This document shows positions 34,464 to 45,689 of a stretch of 64,000 nucleotides of DNA, piece after piece. Source of the DNA: Gloeopeniophorella convolvens (lineage: Eukaryota; Basidiomycota; Agaricomycetes; Russulales); the NCBI GenBank assembly GCA_022496205.1, contig WTXD01000066.1, positions 1 through 64,000 on the forward strand, read 5' to 3'. The notes beneath the pieces were generated by a model that made no database searches, had not been told where the DNA came from, and saw nothing but the letters and a program-made list of their open reading frames with translations. The translations under genes and the position numbers were made by a program. Positions within the stretch are counted from its first letter, which is position 1. Each line of letters begins with the position of its first letter.

Positions 34464-35269
34464 TCTCTCCCCCCTCCCCCCAGTCGCAAGCAGGCAATAG
34501 TGCGGTAGAACCGTGCAAGCACGCACGGAGGTGAAGGCGGTGCGTGTGAGGCTTCGGCCTGAGTTGACCGCTACCTTTCCACTTGCGGGTCGTCGTAGGT
34601 CGCCGGGTCGCGTGCACTGTGCAGCATGGATGCGGGGTCCACCGCCGCAACTCCACGAGCCAATGAATCTAGAGGCCTCAAGAAACGTGCGCTGCTATGG
34701 CATATTCCTGCGTGACCAATCCTTAATAGAGACTGAACTAAGGCGCAGGGATGGGGGACTACTTCCGCAGAGCTTCTGCAGAGTAGTCCAGGGATTACCG
34801 AGGATCCCCGGCGAGTTTTCTCGTGCCGACGTCTTGCTTGCACAGCACTAGAACGTATCAGCGACTTCTTTCGACAGGTCGAACCCCAGCCCATACGGAC
34901 CATGTGATGCAGCGCGGAGCTCTTTGGCCTAACGCATCTTCATATTCGGTCCAGGTATGTCATGGTGTATGCGTTATGTCTTTGGCGCGTGAAACGAAGG
35001 GTTGCGCAGGTAGCCATCAACATCATCGCTCGCTTGGAAACCGAGAGCACCACTGCTCGTCAATAGTCTCTACGTGCAGACCTCAGCAATCACAGATGAT
35101 AGTTAATCTGTCTGATTATAAGCATGATCCCGGCCGCGCGCGCCGTCGCTGCACATCACGGCATTTCTCGAACCGATTTTCCAACCGCTGTATCAGTGTG
35201 CGTCACCCCCCGTTGTCTCACGTCTGCTCAGTGGTACGCTAGTAACACGCAGCCCTAAGCTCGGGCTCG

Positions 35270-36300
35270 CAGGACCAAGGGCGCGCGGCCTGGGCAGGCT
35301 GCTTGGAAGTGGCGCAGGAGTGAAGCTAATGAACTCGAGAGCCTGGCCGCACAGCGGGATCCACACCCCCGAACGAGGTTCTGTGCCCCGCACGGAGATA
35401 GTCCTCGTTGACAATGCCGGGCGCGTCGAGCAGCGCTGGTGGATGGTTCGTCACCGGCGGGTGCAGCGCCCGAAGTAGCGCTCGTCCCGCTAGAGGACGC
35501 GGTTGCTGAACGCGTTCAGTAGGCTACGGATAGTGCATGCCCACGTCAGTATAGCGTACTGGAAACGCAGGAGACGGACGCACCTAACGTCCGCGTTGCC
35601 CATGAAGTACCACGTCTCGACCCCCACGTTGGGCGGGAAGAATTCATGGCAATGCCACACGTAGCGTGCAAACCCGTATGCGGAATGTGCTCAGCACATA
35701 CGGGACGCAGATGGCGGAAAGGGGCCGCGCACGCAATGTACCCGAGGAAGGACACCACCTAGCACCATCCACGGGTGTCGGGGCGCATCAAGGACAGCGC
35801 GCAAAGCATGCACAACACACAGAGTGGACCGGAATGCGTCTGCATGCACAGGGGTGGTGCGGAGACCTATATAGACCCGCACATCCGCGACCCGGGGCAG
35901 GATGGGGGTCGTGTCCTGCGGACGGGGACTTGAGCTGGCGCGGCTGACGCGGAGAGGGGCAGAGCGGGCGCACCTGGGTGGGCATGGCCGGCGCTGGCGC
36001 GGGCCAGAAACATCCTCAAGTCGCGTAGAAGAAGCTGATGTCGCTCCAGTTGATGAAGGCCGCCCAGACGAAGAGGAGAGCGGTGACGAGCGGGTCGTGC
36101 ACGAGGGTGCGCACGAGGCGACCGCTCCTGACTGTTAAGGAGTGCTCTTCGTGGTTTCGTGTCCTGCGAGATGATAGAGTCCGTCGGTGGCGGCGGATGA
36201 GATTCATAGAAAGAAAGGGAGAGAGCACGGTCAGTGGTCCTGAGTAGGGACCGTATGTACTTACATAAGCAGAACATGCGCCGGGTCCGGGCCGAGAGGT
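35270..36300 (-). pseudogene. Repeat X, copy 3 (uninterrupted, most complete)
   Basis: This copy reads straight through the site where copy 1 carries the KDZ element. Minus-strand coding-like pieces include FVWAAFINWSDISFFYAT near 36080-36025 and FARYVWHCHEFFPPNVGVET near 35680-35610. Frames change between pieces, so splicing or decay must be assumed. I do not recognise the protein. Confidence 0.5.
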
Positions 36301-36452
36301 CCGACAGAGTCCAAACCTAGCGGCTCGTCCGACCTTCGAAGTTTGCTAGCCAGCCTCAGACTGTTACGGAGAATCCTAGTCAGAGCATTCCTGGCGTTGC
36401 CTCAGCGCTCCCACCCCGTATCCTGGTACCACCACTGCGCGCACTCCACATT

Positions 36453-39115
36453 ATGGCGCAGTACGTCGAGAAGGGAACTGGCATACCCCCTCTTGTGCCC
36501 GCTTCAACCTTGCAGAGTGAGTACGGTTCACTCACGATTGGCCTACACAAACTAATCATGCAGACCATATCTACAACCTCTCGAATTACGTGCCACCTTC
36601 CCCGTTTGACCGTCAGAATGGGTTTGCAGCCGCCCCTAGTCGATACCGGACACAGATGCCATCAGAGTCCGAGTCAGCAGTGATCCCGTCCCCGCCATCT
36701 GCAGACGGGCGCGAGACATACGTCCCCCGATTCTACGGAGTCTACCAACCGCCCATCCCAGTGGGCGATGATACGTTCATTCCTTATACGCCAGAGGTGG
36801 ACTCGTTGCCCCCATCTCCACGCTTGAACGAGAACGGCATCTCAGGTGCTCCTGGCAAATTTCGCCCGGAAAATAGCTTTTCCGACGGATCGGGCGCGAT
36901 CTTCTCATTCTACACTGAGAATGCCGAGAAGGAAGACGACAAGATGGCAGAGAGCTGGAAGGGCGATGCCGATGGTATCCTCGTTTTCGTGCGTCCTCAC
37001 GGTCTTGTATTCGCGAGGATCATGAATAGTTGATGTTTCCATCAGACAGGTCTCTTTTCTGCAACCGTCGCAACTCTTCTGGGAATATCGCTCTAGAGCC
37101 TGACTCAAAACTCCCAAGACACGTCCGCCTTCTACCTCTCTCGTCTCTACCAGCTTGAGGCCGCAGGCAATAGCAGTGCCCCTATCCCCCTCCCTCCGCT
37201 CCCCGATCCCTCATCCTTCTCTCCATCCACGTCTGCTATATGGGTCAATGTTCTCTGGTTCCTCAGTCTCGTCATCAGTCTCACCTGCGCGCTCCTCGCG
37301 ACATTACTCCAGCAGTGGGCGCGGCGGTATCTTCGACTCACAAGACCGGCCCATGCTCCCCACAAGCGCGCACGCATTCGAAGTTACCTCAAAGAAGGCG
37401 TCGACAAGTTCTACCTCCCATCGGTCGTCGAGGCGCTACCCGGCTTGCTCCATGCCTCCGTTTTCCTGTTCTTCGCCGGTCTCTGTGTGTTCCTTGTCGG
37501 AATCAACTTCATCGTCTTCACGGCAACCATTTCGTGCATCTCCATATCCGCTGGCTTGTATCTGTTTGCTAGTTTGATTCCCCTCTTTCGCCACGACAGT
37601 CCCTATCACACGCCACTCTCCACTATGCTTTGGTTCCTCGATGTGGGAGTCCAGCGAGCGCTGTTCAGCATTTTTGACTGCTTATACAAGCCACCTCCGC
37701 CGCCATCGTGGATACAGGACTACGGGTCATATCTCTGGGAGAATAGCTTAGTGAGAAAAGGTGGTTTGGCGGCATTTTTCATTCGTTGGAAGAGACGTCT
37801 GCACCGCCGTTCGCATGGCGTGATCATGGAAGTCAAACGAGCCGCATTACAACAGCCTTGGGAGATCGATGCTAGGGCGATCCAGTCATTCATTCCTACT
37901 TTGGACGAGGACCACGAGATCGAGCGATTTGTTGCCGGCATCCCTGGTTTCTATCGTTCGAAGGCAATAGAAAGGCCGTCTGAGGTTCTGATGGGGCAGG
38001 GCACCTCCGCCACAGGGATTGGTGATATGATCATAGGGTTCATGGCGCGTTCGTTGTCTTCCGACATGATACCGGAAGGCATAGCGTTGCGGAGGAGCGC
38101 TCTATGTGTCAAGGCCTTTGAGGTTGGAGATTTTGTACCCTCTCGGGGTACGCTTCTTCAATATCACCCTGACCAGCCAACCTCATACTACCGGTGGATC
38201 AACTATGGAGTCCTGGCCAATATGCTTGCCGACAACGACAATTACTATGTTGCTGGTGAGGCTCAGTACATCACTGCCAGGTTTACCGCGTCCATTGGTC
38301 GATGGGCCAATGTTGGTGACCACTGGTTCCCTGTGATGATGCGCCAGTTCAAAGTCACTAGGCGCACGCTCCGGCAATACATTTCTCACGGCGATAGCCT
38401 ATTACTCGCGAATCTCCTCTACTTCGTGCGTCGCAGCCTCTTTGTTTCGCCACACCCCATCAGCAGCCTAAGGCTTGAGGCGGTCACGGATGACAAGCCC
38501 ATCTCCATGGAGACCACACTTCCTCAGCTGCAGCAACAGTTCTGCAAGCTCTGGAACGACACTGTGGACTTGACGAGAAGGCAATTTGACGATCCGGGCG
38601 AAAGCTTCACTCGTCGCAGCACCAGCATCGTGGCGCTTGCATTCATGCGCGACCTCTTCATTTCCTTGCACGGGGAGCTGACCCCTCCCCCCTCCCCCGG
38701 AAGAAATAGCGACAACTTCCTGGTGTTGCCTAACACTTTACCCGATTTTCCCCTGTGCCCCGACCCCGCGTGCCATACCGCGCAGATACTTGAAGAGCCC
38801 GTTACTCGTGATCACTACTCGGGTTCCCCGTCCGACCACTTCCCTTTCCCATTCGTTCCCAGCGCTTCCTCACCGCTTGATGAAGACACCGATGCCCACC
38901 CCGCACCAGGCCCCCAACTCGTGGCTTCTCCATTGACAGTCCCCTTTCCCCTGACCACACGTGGACTTTCCTCGGCATCTTCCGCCGGTCCTGCCTCGCC
39001 GGACCCTGACTCCACATCTCCTGTGCGCGCCACGACACCACCGCACGCATCAGGCGGTGCTGCCACTCTTTCGTACGCACATCCCCCGGACAGCCTCCTC
39101 TTCAGCCCCACTTGA
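36453..39115 (+). pseudogene. DUF6535 gene B, full length but for one premature stop
   Basis: Exons: 36453-36516, 36564-36988, 37046-39115. Exon 1 ends in the same phase as copies C and D. Exon 2 adds a Pro-rich N-terminal extension (RFYGVYQPPIPVGDDTF) before DGSGAIFSFYTENAEKEDD and SWKGDADGILVF. Exon 3 reads TGLFSATVATLLGISL, then TAG at 37094-37096 where copies C and D have Gln. After it the frame is open for 673 codons: IWVNVLWFLSLVISLTCALL, LHASVFLFFAGLCVFLVGIN, and a Ser/Pro-rich tail. With a single stop, recent loss, a sequencing error, or unusual splicing are all possible. The untruncated product would be 852 aa with about four membrane segments. Confidence 0.8.
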
Positions 39116-39544
39116 GAGTGGCGCAGCGCTACTCATTCATGCAGCGCAGGATTCTGCTGCGTCTGCGTTGATACTGGGAGTTCTTGCGCGTGACCACGAG
39201 GGTGCCATTGCCCTTGCTAGCGCTGTGCCTATATCCCCGTTTTCCAGATTCTTGCAGCCTGGAGAATTTGGGCGGTCAAGCCCAGAGTTTATTTATACTT
39301 TTCTTGCTTTTTGGCATTACCGCGTACCTGATATGCCCCGTTACGCGTTACGCGCTACGCACAATACGTCGGTCTCGTTTAGGTCCAGATAGATAAATTC
39401 CTACCTCCTTCGCTTTGTGGGTTCCATCGATCGTCTCTTCGGGCTCTGGAACGTACGTTTCGTCTTTACTTAGCCAGTGACTGTTTTCGGGACTGTGTCT
39501 GTTTTTCTCTTGAGCAGACTCACATTCAATCATGACGATGTATT
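39116..39544. other. Spacer downstream of DUF6535 gene B
   Basis: It contains no recognised feature; probably 3' untranslated region and spacer. Confidence 0.4.
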
Positions 39545-39960
39545 TACCTTTCGAACACCATCGGCGTGGCAACGTGACAAAGCGTACGCGCACACTCGGA
39601 GCCACCGCATACACCCAAAGGTGCTGAAAAGTAAACATCACCGTCCATGTTTATGTCGTCCATACGCATCAAATACGATGGAAAGGTCCACTATAGACCG
39701 TATCTATGTATGGTATATGAAAAGCAAATAGAGTGTCCTAGCCTCGAGGGGAACTAGTGCGGTCACTTTGAAAAAAATGATTGAAGGTAAGGGTCCACGT
39801 AGGAATAGTAAAAGGGGGTAAAATCGCCATGGTCCGTTCAACCCTATCACACAGCCAGCCCAAATACCGCTACAAACCCAGCGCCGCCGAGAGCAACAGC
39901 CGCTTGGGTCTTGCGTATCGCAACGGCGTGGTCCGGTGCCGGCGAATGCTAGGCAGCCGT

Positions 39961-40996
39961 TTAGTTGGCGAAAATAAGGCTGGTACCGTTGCTGGCCGGG
40001 GCAGTTGCGCTGGGGAATGTGCTGACATTCCTAGTCGAGGTACTGATATTGAAGATCGAGGTGTTATTGTTGCCAATCGAAGTCACCGTGCTCACGGGCA
40101 CAAAGGTCGTCGTGAAGTTCGAAGTCGCCGACGACGTGTTCGACGCCTGAGTCGTGCTGACTCCAGTGCCAGAAACAGGGAAGCCTTTTAGCGAGACGTC
40201 AGCCTGTCCTCCGTGAACGCAAGTGCAGTAGCTCACTGGTGATGGTCACGGTGATGCACCCGATAGCGGAGGTTGTCGCGTTAGGGAACACCGACGAGGA
40301 GTTAGATGCCAGCGTCGTGTTACCTCCATAACCAGAGTATGGGATGCCTGACCGCAAGGTGTAAGCGCATGCCATGTGATCGGGCGCGTAGCAGCTCACT
40401 AGTAATGGTCACGCTGTGCGCTGTCAAGGTAGTCGTATTGGAGCCCACGAATGTCAAGGTCGTCGTGTTCGAACCCACGAATGTGGACGTCGTGTTCGGG
40501 CCCGCGAATGTCGTCGATGTCGCGTTCGCGCCCGTGAATGTGGACGTCGTGTTCGAGCCCACGAATGTCGACGATGTTATGTTCGAGTTCACTGTCGACG
40601 ATGAGTTGGACCCCAATGTCGTGTTGAACGGTGGGATGCCTGACCGCGAGACGTCAGTAGGTGCCTCGTGAACGAAGAATGAAGACGCAGAGGCTCAGCA
40701 CTCACTAATGACAGTCACGGTGCACACCGGAGAGGAGACCGTTGCGTTTGGAACTGCCGTTGTGAAGCTGGGTGCCAGCGTCGTGTTGAACCCGGACGCC
40801 GAGGGAAAGACACCTGGTCACGAGAATCAGAACGCGCATCAGGTGAAGAGGGACATGGCAGCTCACCAGTGGTGGTCACATTGGGCGCGAACACCTGCGT
40901 GCCCGTTGAGACGAAGCCCGGCCGGGCCACAGCACCAGGGATGAGCAGAGACGCAAGGGCAAAAGCAAGAAAACGGGGGCCGGAAGCGTTGATCAT
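39961..40996 (-). CDS. Secreted Asn/Thr-rich modular protein, paralog 2
   Basis: The start is the ATG at 40994-40996 and MINASGPRFLAFALASLLIP is the signal peptide. It has the same five phase-1 exons as paralog 1: GVFPSASGFNTTL, IPPFNTTLGSNSSST, IPYSGYGGNTTL and FPVSGTGVSTTQ begin exons 2-5, and the stop is at 39961-39963. Exon 3 differs most. It has six TFVGSNTT/TFTGANAT-type units here against three clear ones in paralog 1, while exon 5 has one NNTSIF unit instead of two. Variation is therefore concentrated in short tandem units. Function unknown; the secreted location is inferred from the signal peptide. Confidence 0.7.
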
Positions 40997-41054
40997 GGTG
41001 GGGAGCAGGATGGGGGAGCTGAGGATGCCCTACTGCGAGTACTGCGGGTGTAAG

Positions 41055-41063
41055 TATTTATAC
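41055..41063 (-). promoter_or_regulatory. TATA box of secreted-protein paralog 2
   Basis: GTATAAATA on the minus strand lies 59 bases before the start codon, as in paralog 1. Confidence 0.6.
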
Positions 41064-41790
41064 CTCCCGGTCGCAAGCAGGCAATGGTGCGGCAGAATCG
41101 TGCAAGCATGCACAGAAGGTGGTGAGGCGGTGCGTGTGAGGCTTCGGCCTGAGTTGACCGCTACCCTCGTCACCTGCGGGTCGTCCTAGGTCGCCGGGTC
41201 GCGTGCATCGGGAAGTGTGAATGCAACTCTACCAACCAATAAATCTAGAGGTCTCAGAAAACCCGTGCGCTGCTATGGCATATTCCTGGGTAACCAGTTC
41301 TTAATAAAGAGACTGAGCTACAGCGCTGAGATGGAGGATGATTGCCGCAGAGCCCCCGCAGGATGGTTTATGAATCCCCGAGGATCCCCGGACTTTCCTA
41401 TAGGACGTAATGCCTGCACAGCACTAGACGTTGTCAGCGACTTCTTTCGACGAGCCGAACCTCCAAACCCTACGCCGTGTGACGCAGCGCGGAGCCCTTT
41501 GGTCAGACACATTTTCGTATGTGGTCCAGCCATGTCATGGTGTATGCGTTATGTTCTGGCACGTGAAATGAAGGGCTGTGCAGGTATCTCCATTAACATC
41601 ATCGTTCACTTGGAAACCCAGAGCACCACTGCTCGTCAGCCATGATATAACCAGAGGCTCGCGTGATGATTGGTCGTCTTCTCAGGTAGCATCTAGATCT
41701 CCGCTCATCGAAGGCCGCATGCACAGCCTGAGCATCGCCGGGAAAGATTCCAGCGGTGTGCGCAGTTGCTGCACACCATAGCATTGCTCG

Positions 41791-42521
41791 AACCAGACAA
41801 GGCCGAGTGCAGAAAGACGATGGTCGCAGCGCTCTTGTCGCCGCAGTTGCTCGGCTCGTTCCGCTTCTAGACCAGCGGCTCGCTGAATGCGGAGGACTCG
41901 CAGGAGACGTAATCGCAGGAAACACCGTTGTGTTGTTGGTTAGAGGCGCTGGCTGCGGACGCCGAAGCCGGGATCTGTCGGGATTGGCGTGCTGAGGCTA
42001 CGCGGTGGACATCTTTGCTGTAACCGGATGCTATGACGCTGGGGGCTGATTTCAGCCTGAAGCAACCAATTTTCTCGCGCACGGAGACGTACGGTGGATA
42101 TCCGAGCCACTTCCCCTGATGGATGCAGCAATGATACGGCCATGCAAGGCTGGCCAGTGGCCACGTGTGCGAGCATGTATGGGGTGTTTTGTGTGAGCCC
42201 TTCGAAATTCGGAGAAGGCACGGCATTCGCCACGGCTGGAGGATTGTGTGTGCTTGACGAGCATACGTGATATATGCGGATCCATGAGATTTTTGGTGCT
42301 AGCTAGGGAGTCGCAGAGTCGCCAGACCAAAACTGCGACGATCCGAGTTTCACGTGGCCGGCCCTTGCGGGCCGTAGCTCCCAGGCGCACGTGTTGGGGT
42401 TAGGTTGCGGTTCAGGAACTGACCCATTCGTCGGACTCTCACACAACTGCTCGCCTTTGGCGAGCCTGCGACTCGACACTGCTCTCGCTTCAGCCCAAAA
42501 CTGGCACCTGCCTGCCACAAT
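41791..42521. other. Gene-free stretch
   Basis: Only short open frames occur on either strand; I recognise nothing. The last 60 bases resemble the upstream region of DUF6535 gene C (ccacaatgccgccagac against cgcaatgccgccagac). Confidence 0.4.
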
Positions 42522-42840
42522 GCCGCCAGACATCGAGGTGGAGGGAAGTCAAGACTATGAAATCACATCTAGAGCCTAGACCAAACGTCACGGGGTGAGT
42601 AGGTGATTGAGTTTTCTGGGCGGTGAAGCTAAAGCTGGTCCGCATACTATACGCTGCCCCTAGATCCCGGCGGCGTTACTTTTGCGAGGTCTCCCGTTCA
42701 CTGATGTTGATCCACTACGCACGGGGTGCATGCATTGGTGGATCTGGATCCCTCCGTTCGCTGTACCTCGAGAGAGTCGAGGAGGACGGCGACAGGCCCC
42801 TGGGACGGAACTCTGAAGCACATGGGCAGCCTCTATCCAC
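42522..42840 (+). pseudogene. DUF6535 N-terminal remnant upstream of F-box/RCC1 gene 1
   Basis: MPPDIEVEGSQ at 42522 resembles exon 1 of DUF6535 gene C (MPPDVRPED), with a gtgagt donor near 42596. A later piece, GSGSLRSLYLERVEEDGDRP near 42740-42800, resembles DGSGAIFSFYLERAEQEDNE of exon 2. The rest of the gene is missing; the F-box/RCC1 start codon follows within 70 bases. Confidence 0.55.
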
Positions 42841-42865
42841 GTGAGTCGTTATAGCCTCACTCGAA

Positions 42866-44901
42866 ATGGCCCTGGGCGCTCAACTGTCCTTGGTTTTGGA
42901 TATGTACCTCTCCGACATTCCAGTCGAGATACTGCTTCACCATCTGCTAGTATTCTCCTCAGGGCGTGACATTCGAAGCCTGGGATGTACAAGCAGATTC
43001 TTCGCGGGGGTTTGCTCTGATGAGACACTTTGGAGGAAGAAGTGCGAGGAAGAATTCACCAGATTTACGAGCAACGCGGCGCTGCAGCGCGTGGGATGGA
43101 AGAAATTGTTCATAGCACTAAGCTTCCCAAGGATCTTTGTCTTGGGGTAATATGGCGCCTTGTGCTTTTAGTCCAATTGTCACGTCGCTTATACTGCCTC
43201 TCTCCAGTCACCTTGCCCATGGAAGGAGAGGCGCCGGCTGGCAAACGAACGACGATGACCGTTCATTCGTTCCAGTCGAGGTGAAACTGCCTGGGGTCCG
43301 AGTTGTGCGCCTGGTAGCAGGTCCCTGGTAAGTCTCCGCACCTCAGTGACCGACCGGAGGGACTCTCCTCGGATGTGAGAATCTGATGTACTATCAGGTC
43401 ATTCAGTGCCTTGGACTCGGAGGGATCCATGTTTGTGTGGGGTGCGTACGCAGATCAGCTCGTCCGGATTCTGCGCATCTAAGACGGTGTTTCTAGGCGC
43501 TCTGGATGGAGACCGGCCCATGATACAACGACTTGCCCCATTTTCCTTAGGCTGTATCGTGGTCAAGTCGCCGCGCAAGTTGATACTCCCCAATCCCGTT
43601 CGCGACATAAGGCGAGTCTACCCCCAGTCACGGAGTTGCTGTCTGTTGGTGGCTATCTAATATACTAGATGGATAGTTACGGAAACCTGCACTGCACCGT
43701 TCTTGACTCCAGAGGACAAATCTGGACGTTCACAAATTGGTTCCGACCTTTCCGACTCGAGTCAGCTCAACTCGATTGCCACTCGCCTGAAACTACTCCA
43801 ACGCAAGTCGCGTGTGGACCACACTTCTCCGCGGTTTTAACGCAATCCGGAGATGTCTTCGTTTTCTTTCCATTCAATCTTGACCGCGAGGACCGCCACC
43901 TCACTGTAGACGGTCCATACGCGTCCGCAAGTCTAGACAAGAGTTCTACTATCCAATGCATCACGCGAACGCTACGAGCTAAGCCTCACAGGCTACCCTC
44001 AATTCCTACCCGTCTTGACGGTGCCAATGACAACGGGTCGTCGAAGGGCCCGAACAGAGAGTTCCTGATCAGGATTGCGGCCCTTTCTCAACAAGTCATC
44101 GGACTGACGAACAACGGTCATCTCCTCATATTCAAGACTATACGAGATGAAGCAAGCCTCACGATAGCTGCAAATACACTTTGGAAGCATGTCAGATAGC
44201 TTCTCGCACTTGAACCGATCTACGTTGACGACCCAGTATAGCTAGCTGTATTTTGCGAGCCTCAGGATGATATGTCTACTCCTCAGCGGGCAGGTAGGGT
44301 CATACCACAAGCGCTTTTCCTCCCTCCGATATCGGAAGTACGTACAGTGCCTGTTCCCACCACCGGCTTCCCTCTAACAGATATGTCGTCCTAGATTGCG
44401 ACACATTTCCCGGACGTGATCGTTGCATACTCACCAGAAACTGGTTCAATGTTAATCGGGAGAAGCAGCGACGAGCCGCCGGTCACCGTACCAGGTCTGC
44501 GAAATCGAACGATCGCATCCGTCGCTCTTGGGAAAGGCCATCGCGCTGTGCTTACGGCCGACGGCGAGCTGCTTACATGGGGTGCGGGTGTAAGCGGCGC
44601 GCTGGGTCACGGTGCACCCACCGGGGCGCCCCAAGCGCAACCACCTATGGGTGCAGTCGTCATAGCACAGCACCAGCCCCTGCGTCCCCCGGTCCCTCAG
44701 GCACGAAACGCTGGGGTTCCCACACCCGTGCACTTCGACCATGGTGCAGATGCTCAAAAGCGTCTCGAGATGTTCTGCATCGATGTAACCGCGAGAGAAT
44801 CGCACACCGGCGCATTGGTCGTTAACTTAGAGGTATATCTTTTTTTTTTGTACTGAGCGCACGCAACAGTTCATTGTGTTTGTTTTCCAGAGGAACCTGT
44901 G
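42866..44901 (+). CDS. F-box/RCC1-repeat protein, copy 1
   Basis: The start is the ATG at 42866. Residues about 12-60 form an F-box (IPVEILLHHLLVF, LGCTSRFFAGVCSDETLWRK), which in this family binds Skp1 of an SCF ubiquitin ligase. Later exons give RCC1 blades: VRVVRLVAGPW, SFSALDSEGSMFVWG, LHCTVLDSRGQIWTFTNWF, VACGPHFSAVLTQSGDVFVF, IAALSQQVIGLTNNGHLLIF, VALGKGHRAVLTADGELLTWG and a HTGALVVNLE end. All exons join in frame. The TAG before ATTGCGACACAT (44392) is an intron acceptor, not a stop. A short last exon (RNL, stop at 44899-44901) closes the gene. The yeast protein Saf1 has the same F-box plus RCC1 layout. The target protein is unknown. Confidence 0.78.
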
Positions 44902-45488
44902 AAAAGATAGCGTTGCAGCCTTGCAGGAGTTGACGTAATGGGATTCTTCACCAGTGTCATTGAGGGCGGCTCCATGATCAAAGCTCGACTCACCTTCTGA
45001 ATGGTAGCAGGGTAGCTGAGCTATGATATATGATAGTTCGTTGCAGGTGTCAGGTCTACCAGTCCGAACAAAATGTTCGAAAGACACGTTCGAATGCAGG
45101 TTAGCGCTTGGTTAGCGCAGTAGTCGGGCCAGCACAGGAGCGACTCGCAGCTTCCCTCCTAAAGCCGACTCTAGTAACGGAAAACAGTCGTTCCGTTATA
45201 AGACTTGCAGCGACGTTTAGATCGAAGCGCTCGGGCTCGGTGGTCTCCGCGGGAGAGTGCTCGGACTCGGACTCGGACTCGGACTCGGACCCGCCCGGCA
45301 GCATGCATGTGCAACCGGTACCGTGCGGCGGATCCGGGGCGGCGGGGAAGTCCGATTCGGACTTGGGAATCGGACTTAGTACGCTGTCGCTGTGAGTCTT
45401 TGCCTTTCCGCACCGCTCCCACGGACCGAAATCGGCATTCTCCGAGCCCCGACAGACTTCAAAGACCGACAATGGAAAGAGGATCTCT
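44902..45488. other. Spacer with a short simple repeat
   Basis: This is downstream sequence of F-box/RCC1 gene 1, also found downstream of the fragment at 50818-51000. A 6-base tandem repeat (cggact, about five units) lies at 45260-45293. Nothing else is recognised. Confidence 0.5.
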
Positions 45489-45689
45489 TACATAATCATA
45501 GATATTAACGCAAACACCTGTAAATACAAGCGTAGGGAAATTTTACGACTGCCTCTCGTCCTCGCTCGTTCCAGTCTGCCCTCACCACCTCCGCAACGGC
45601 GCTGCTGCGCTCTCGCAACTCCGGCTTCCGTCCGCCTCGCCGCTCCCGCCGTGTCACCCCACCCCTCCCTGCGCTTCCCGCCACGCCTC

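Larger units (their letters stand above)
32985..35190. repeat. Segmental duplication, unit 1
   Basis: This block matches 39545-41790 in direct orientation. It includes the downstream flank (shared agcaaatagag, cctagcctcgag, ggtccacgtaggaatag), the secreted-protein gene and its upstream region as far as gagagcaccactgctcgtca (35041-35060 here, 41620-41639 in unit 2). The non-coding parts have diverged visibly, so the duplication is not recent. Confidence 0.8.
39545..41790. repeat. Segmental duplication, unit 2
   Basis: It is the direct copy of 32985-35190. DUF6535 gene B and X copy 3 lie between the two units. Confidence 0.8.

Noticed and set aside
32090..36300. Repeat X as a wax-synthase-like or other named membrane enzyme.
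   Set aside because: Only short pieces agree between copies and no diagnostic motif was found, so naming a family would be guesswork.
44392..44397. In-frame TAG codons in F-box/RCC1 copies 1 and 2 before the VIVAYSP segment, read as disabling stops.
   Set aside because: Each TAG is the acceptor of an intron (gtacgt or gtgggt donors after ISE) and the exons join in phase 0.
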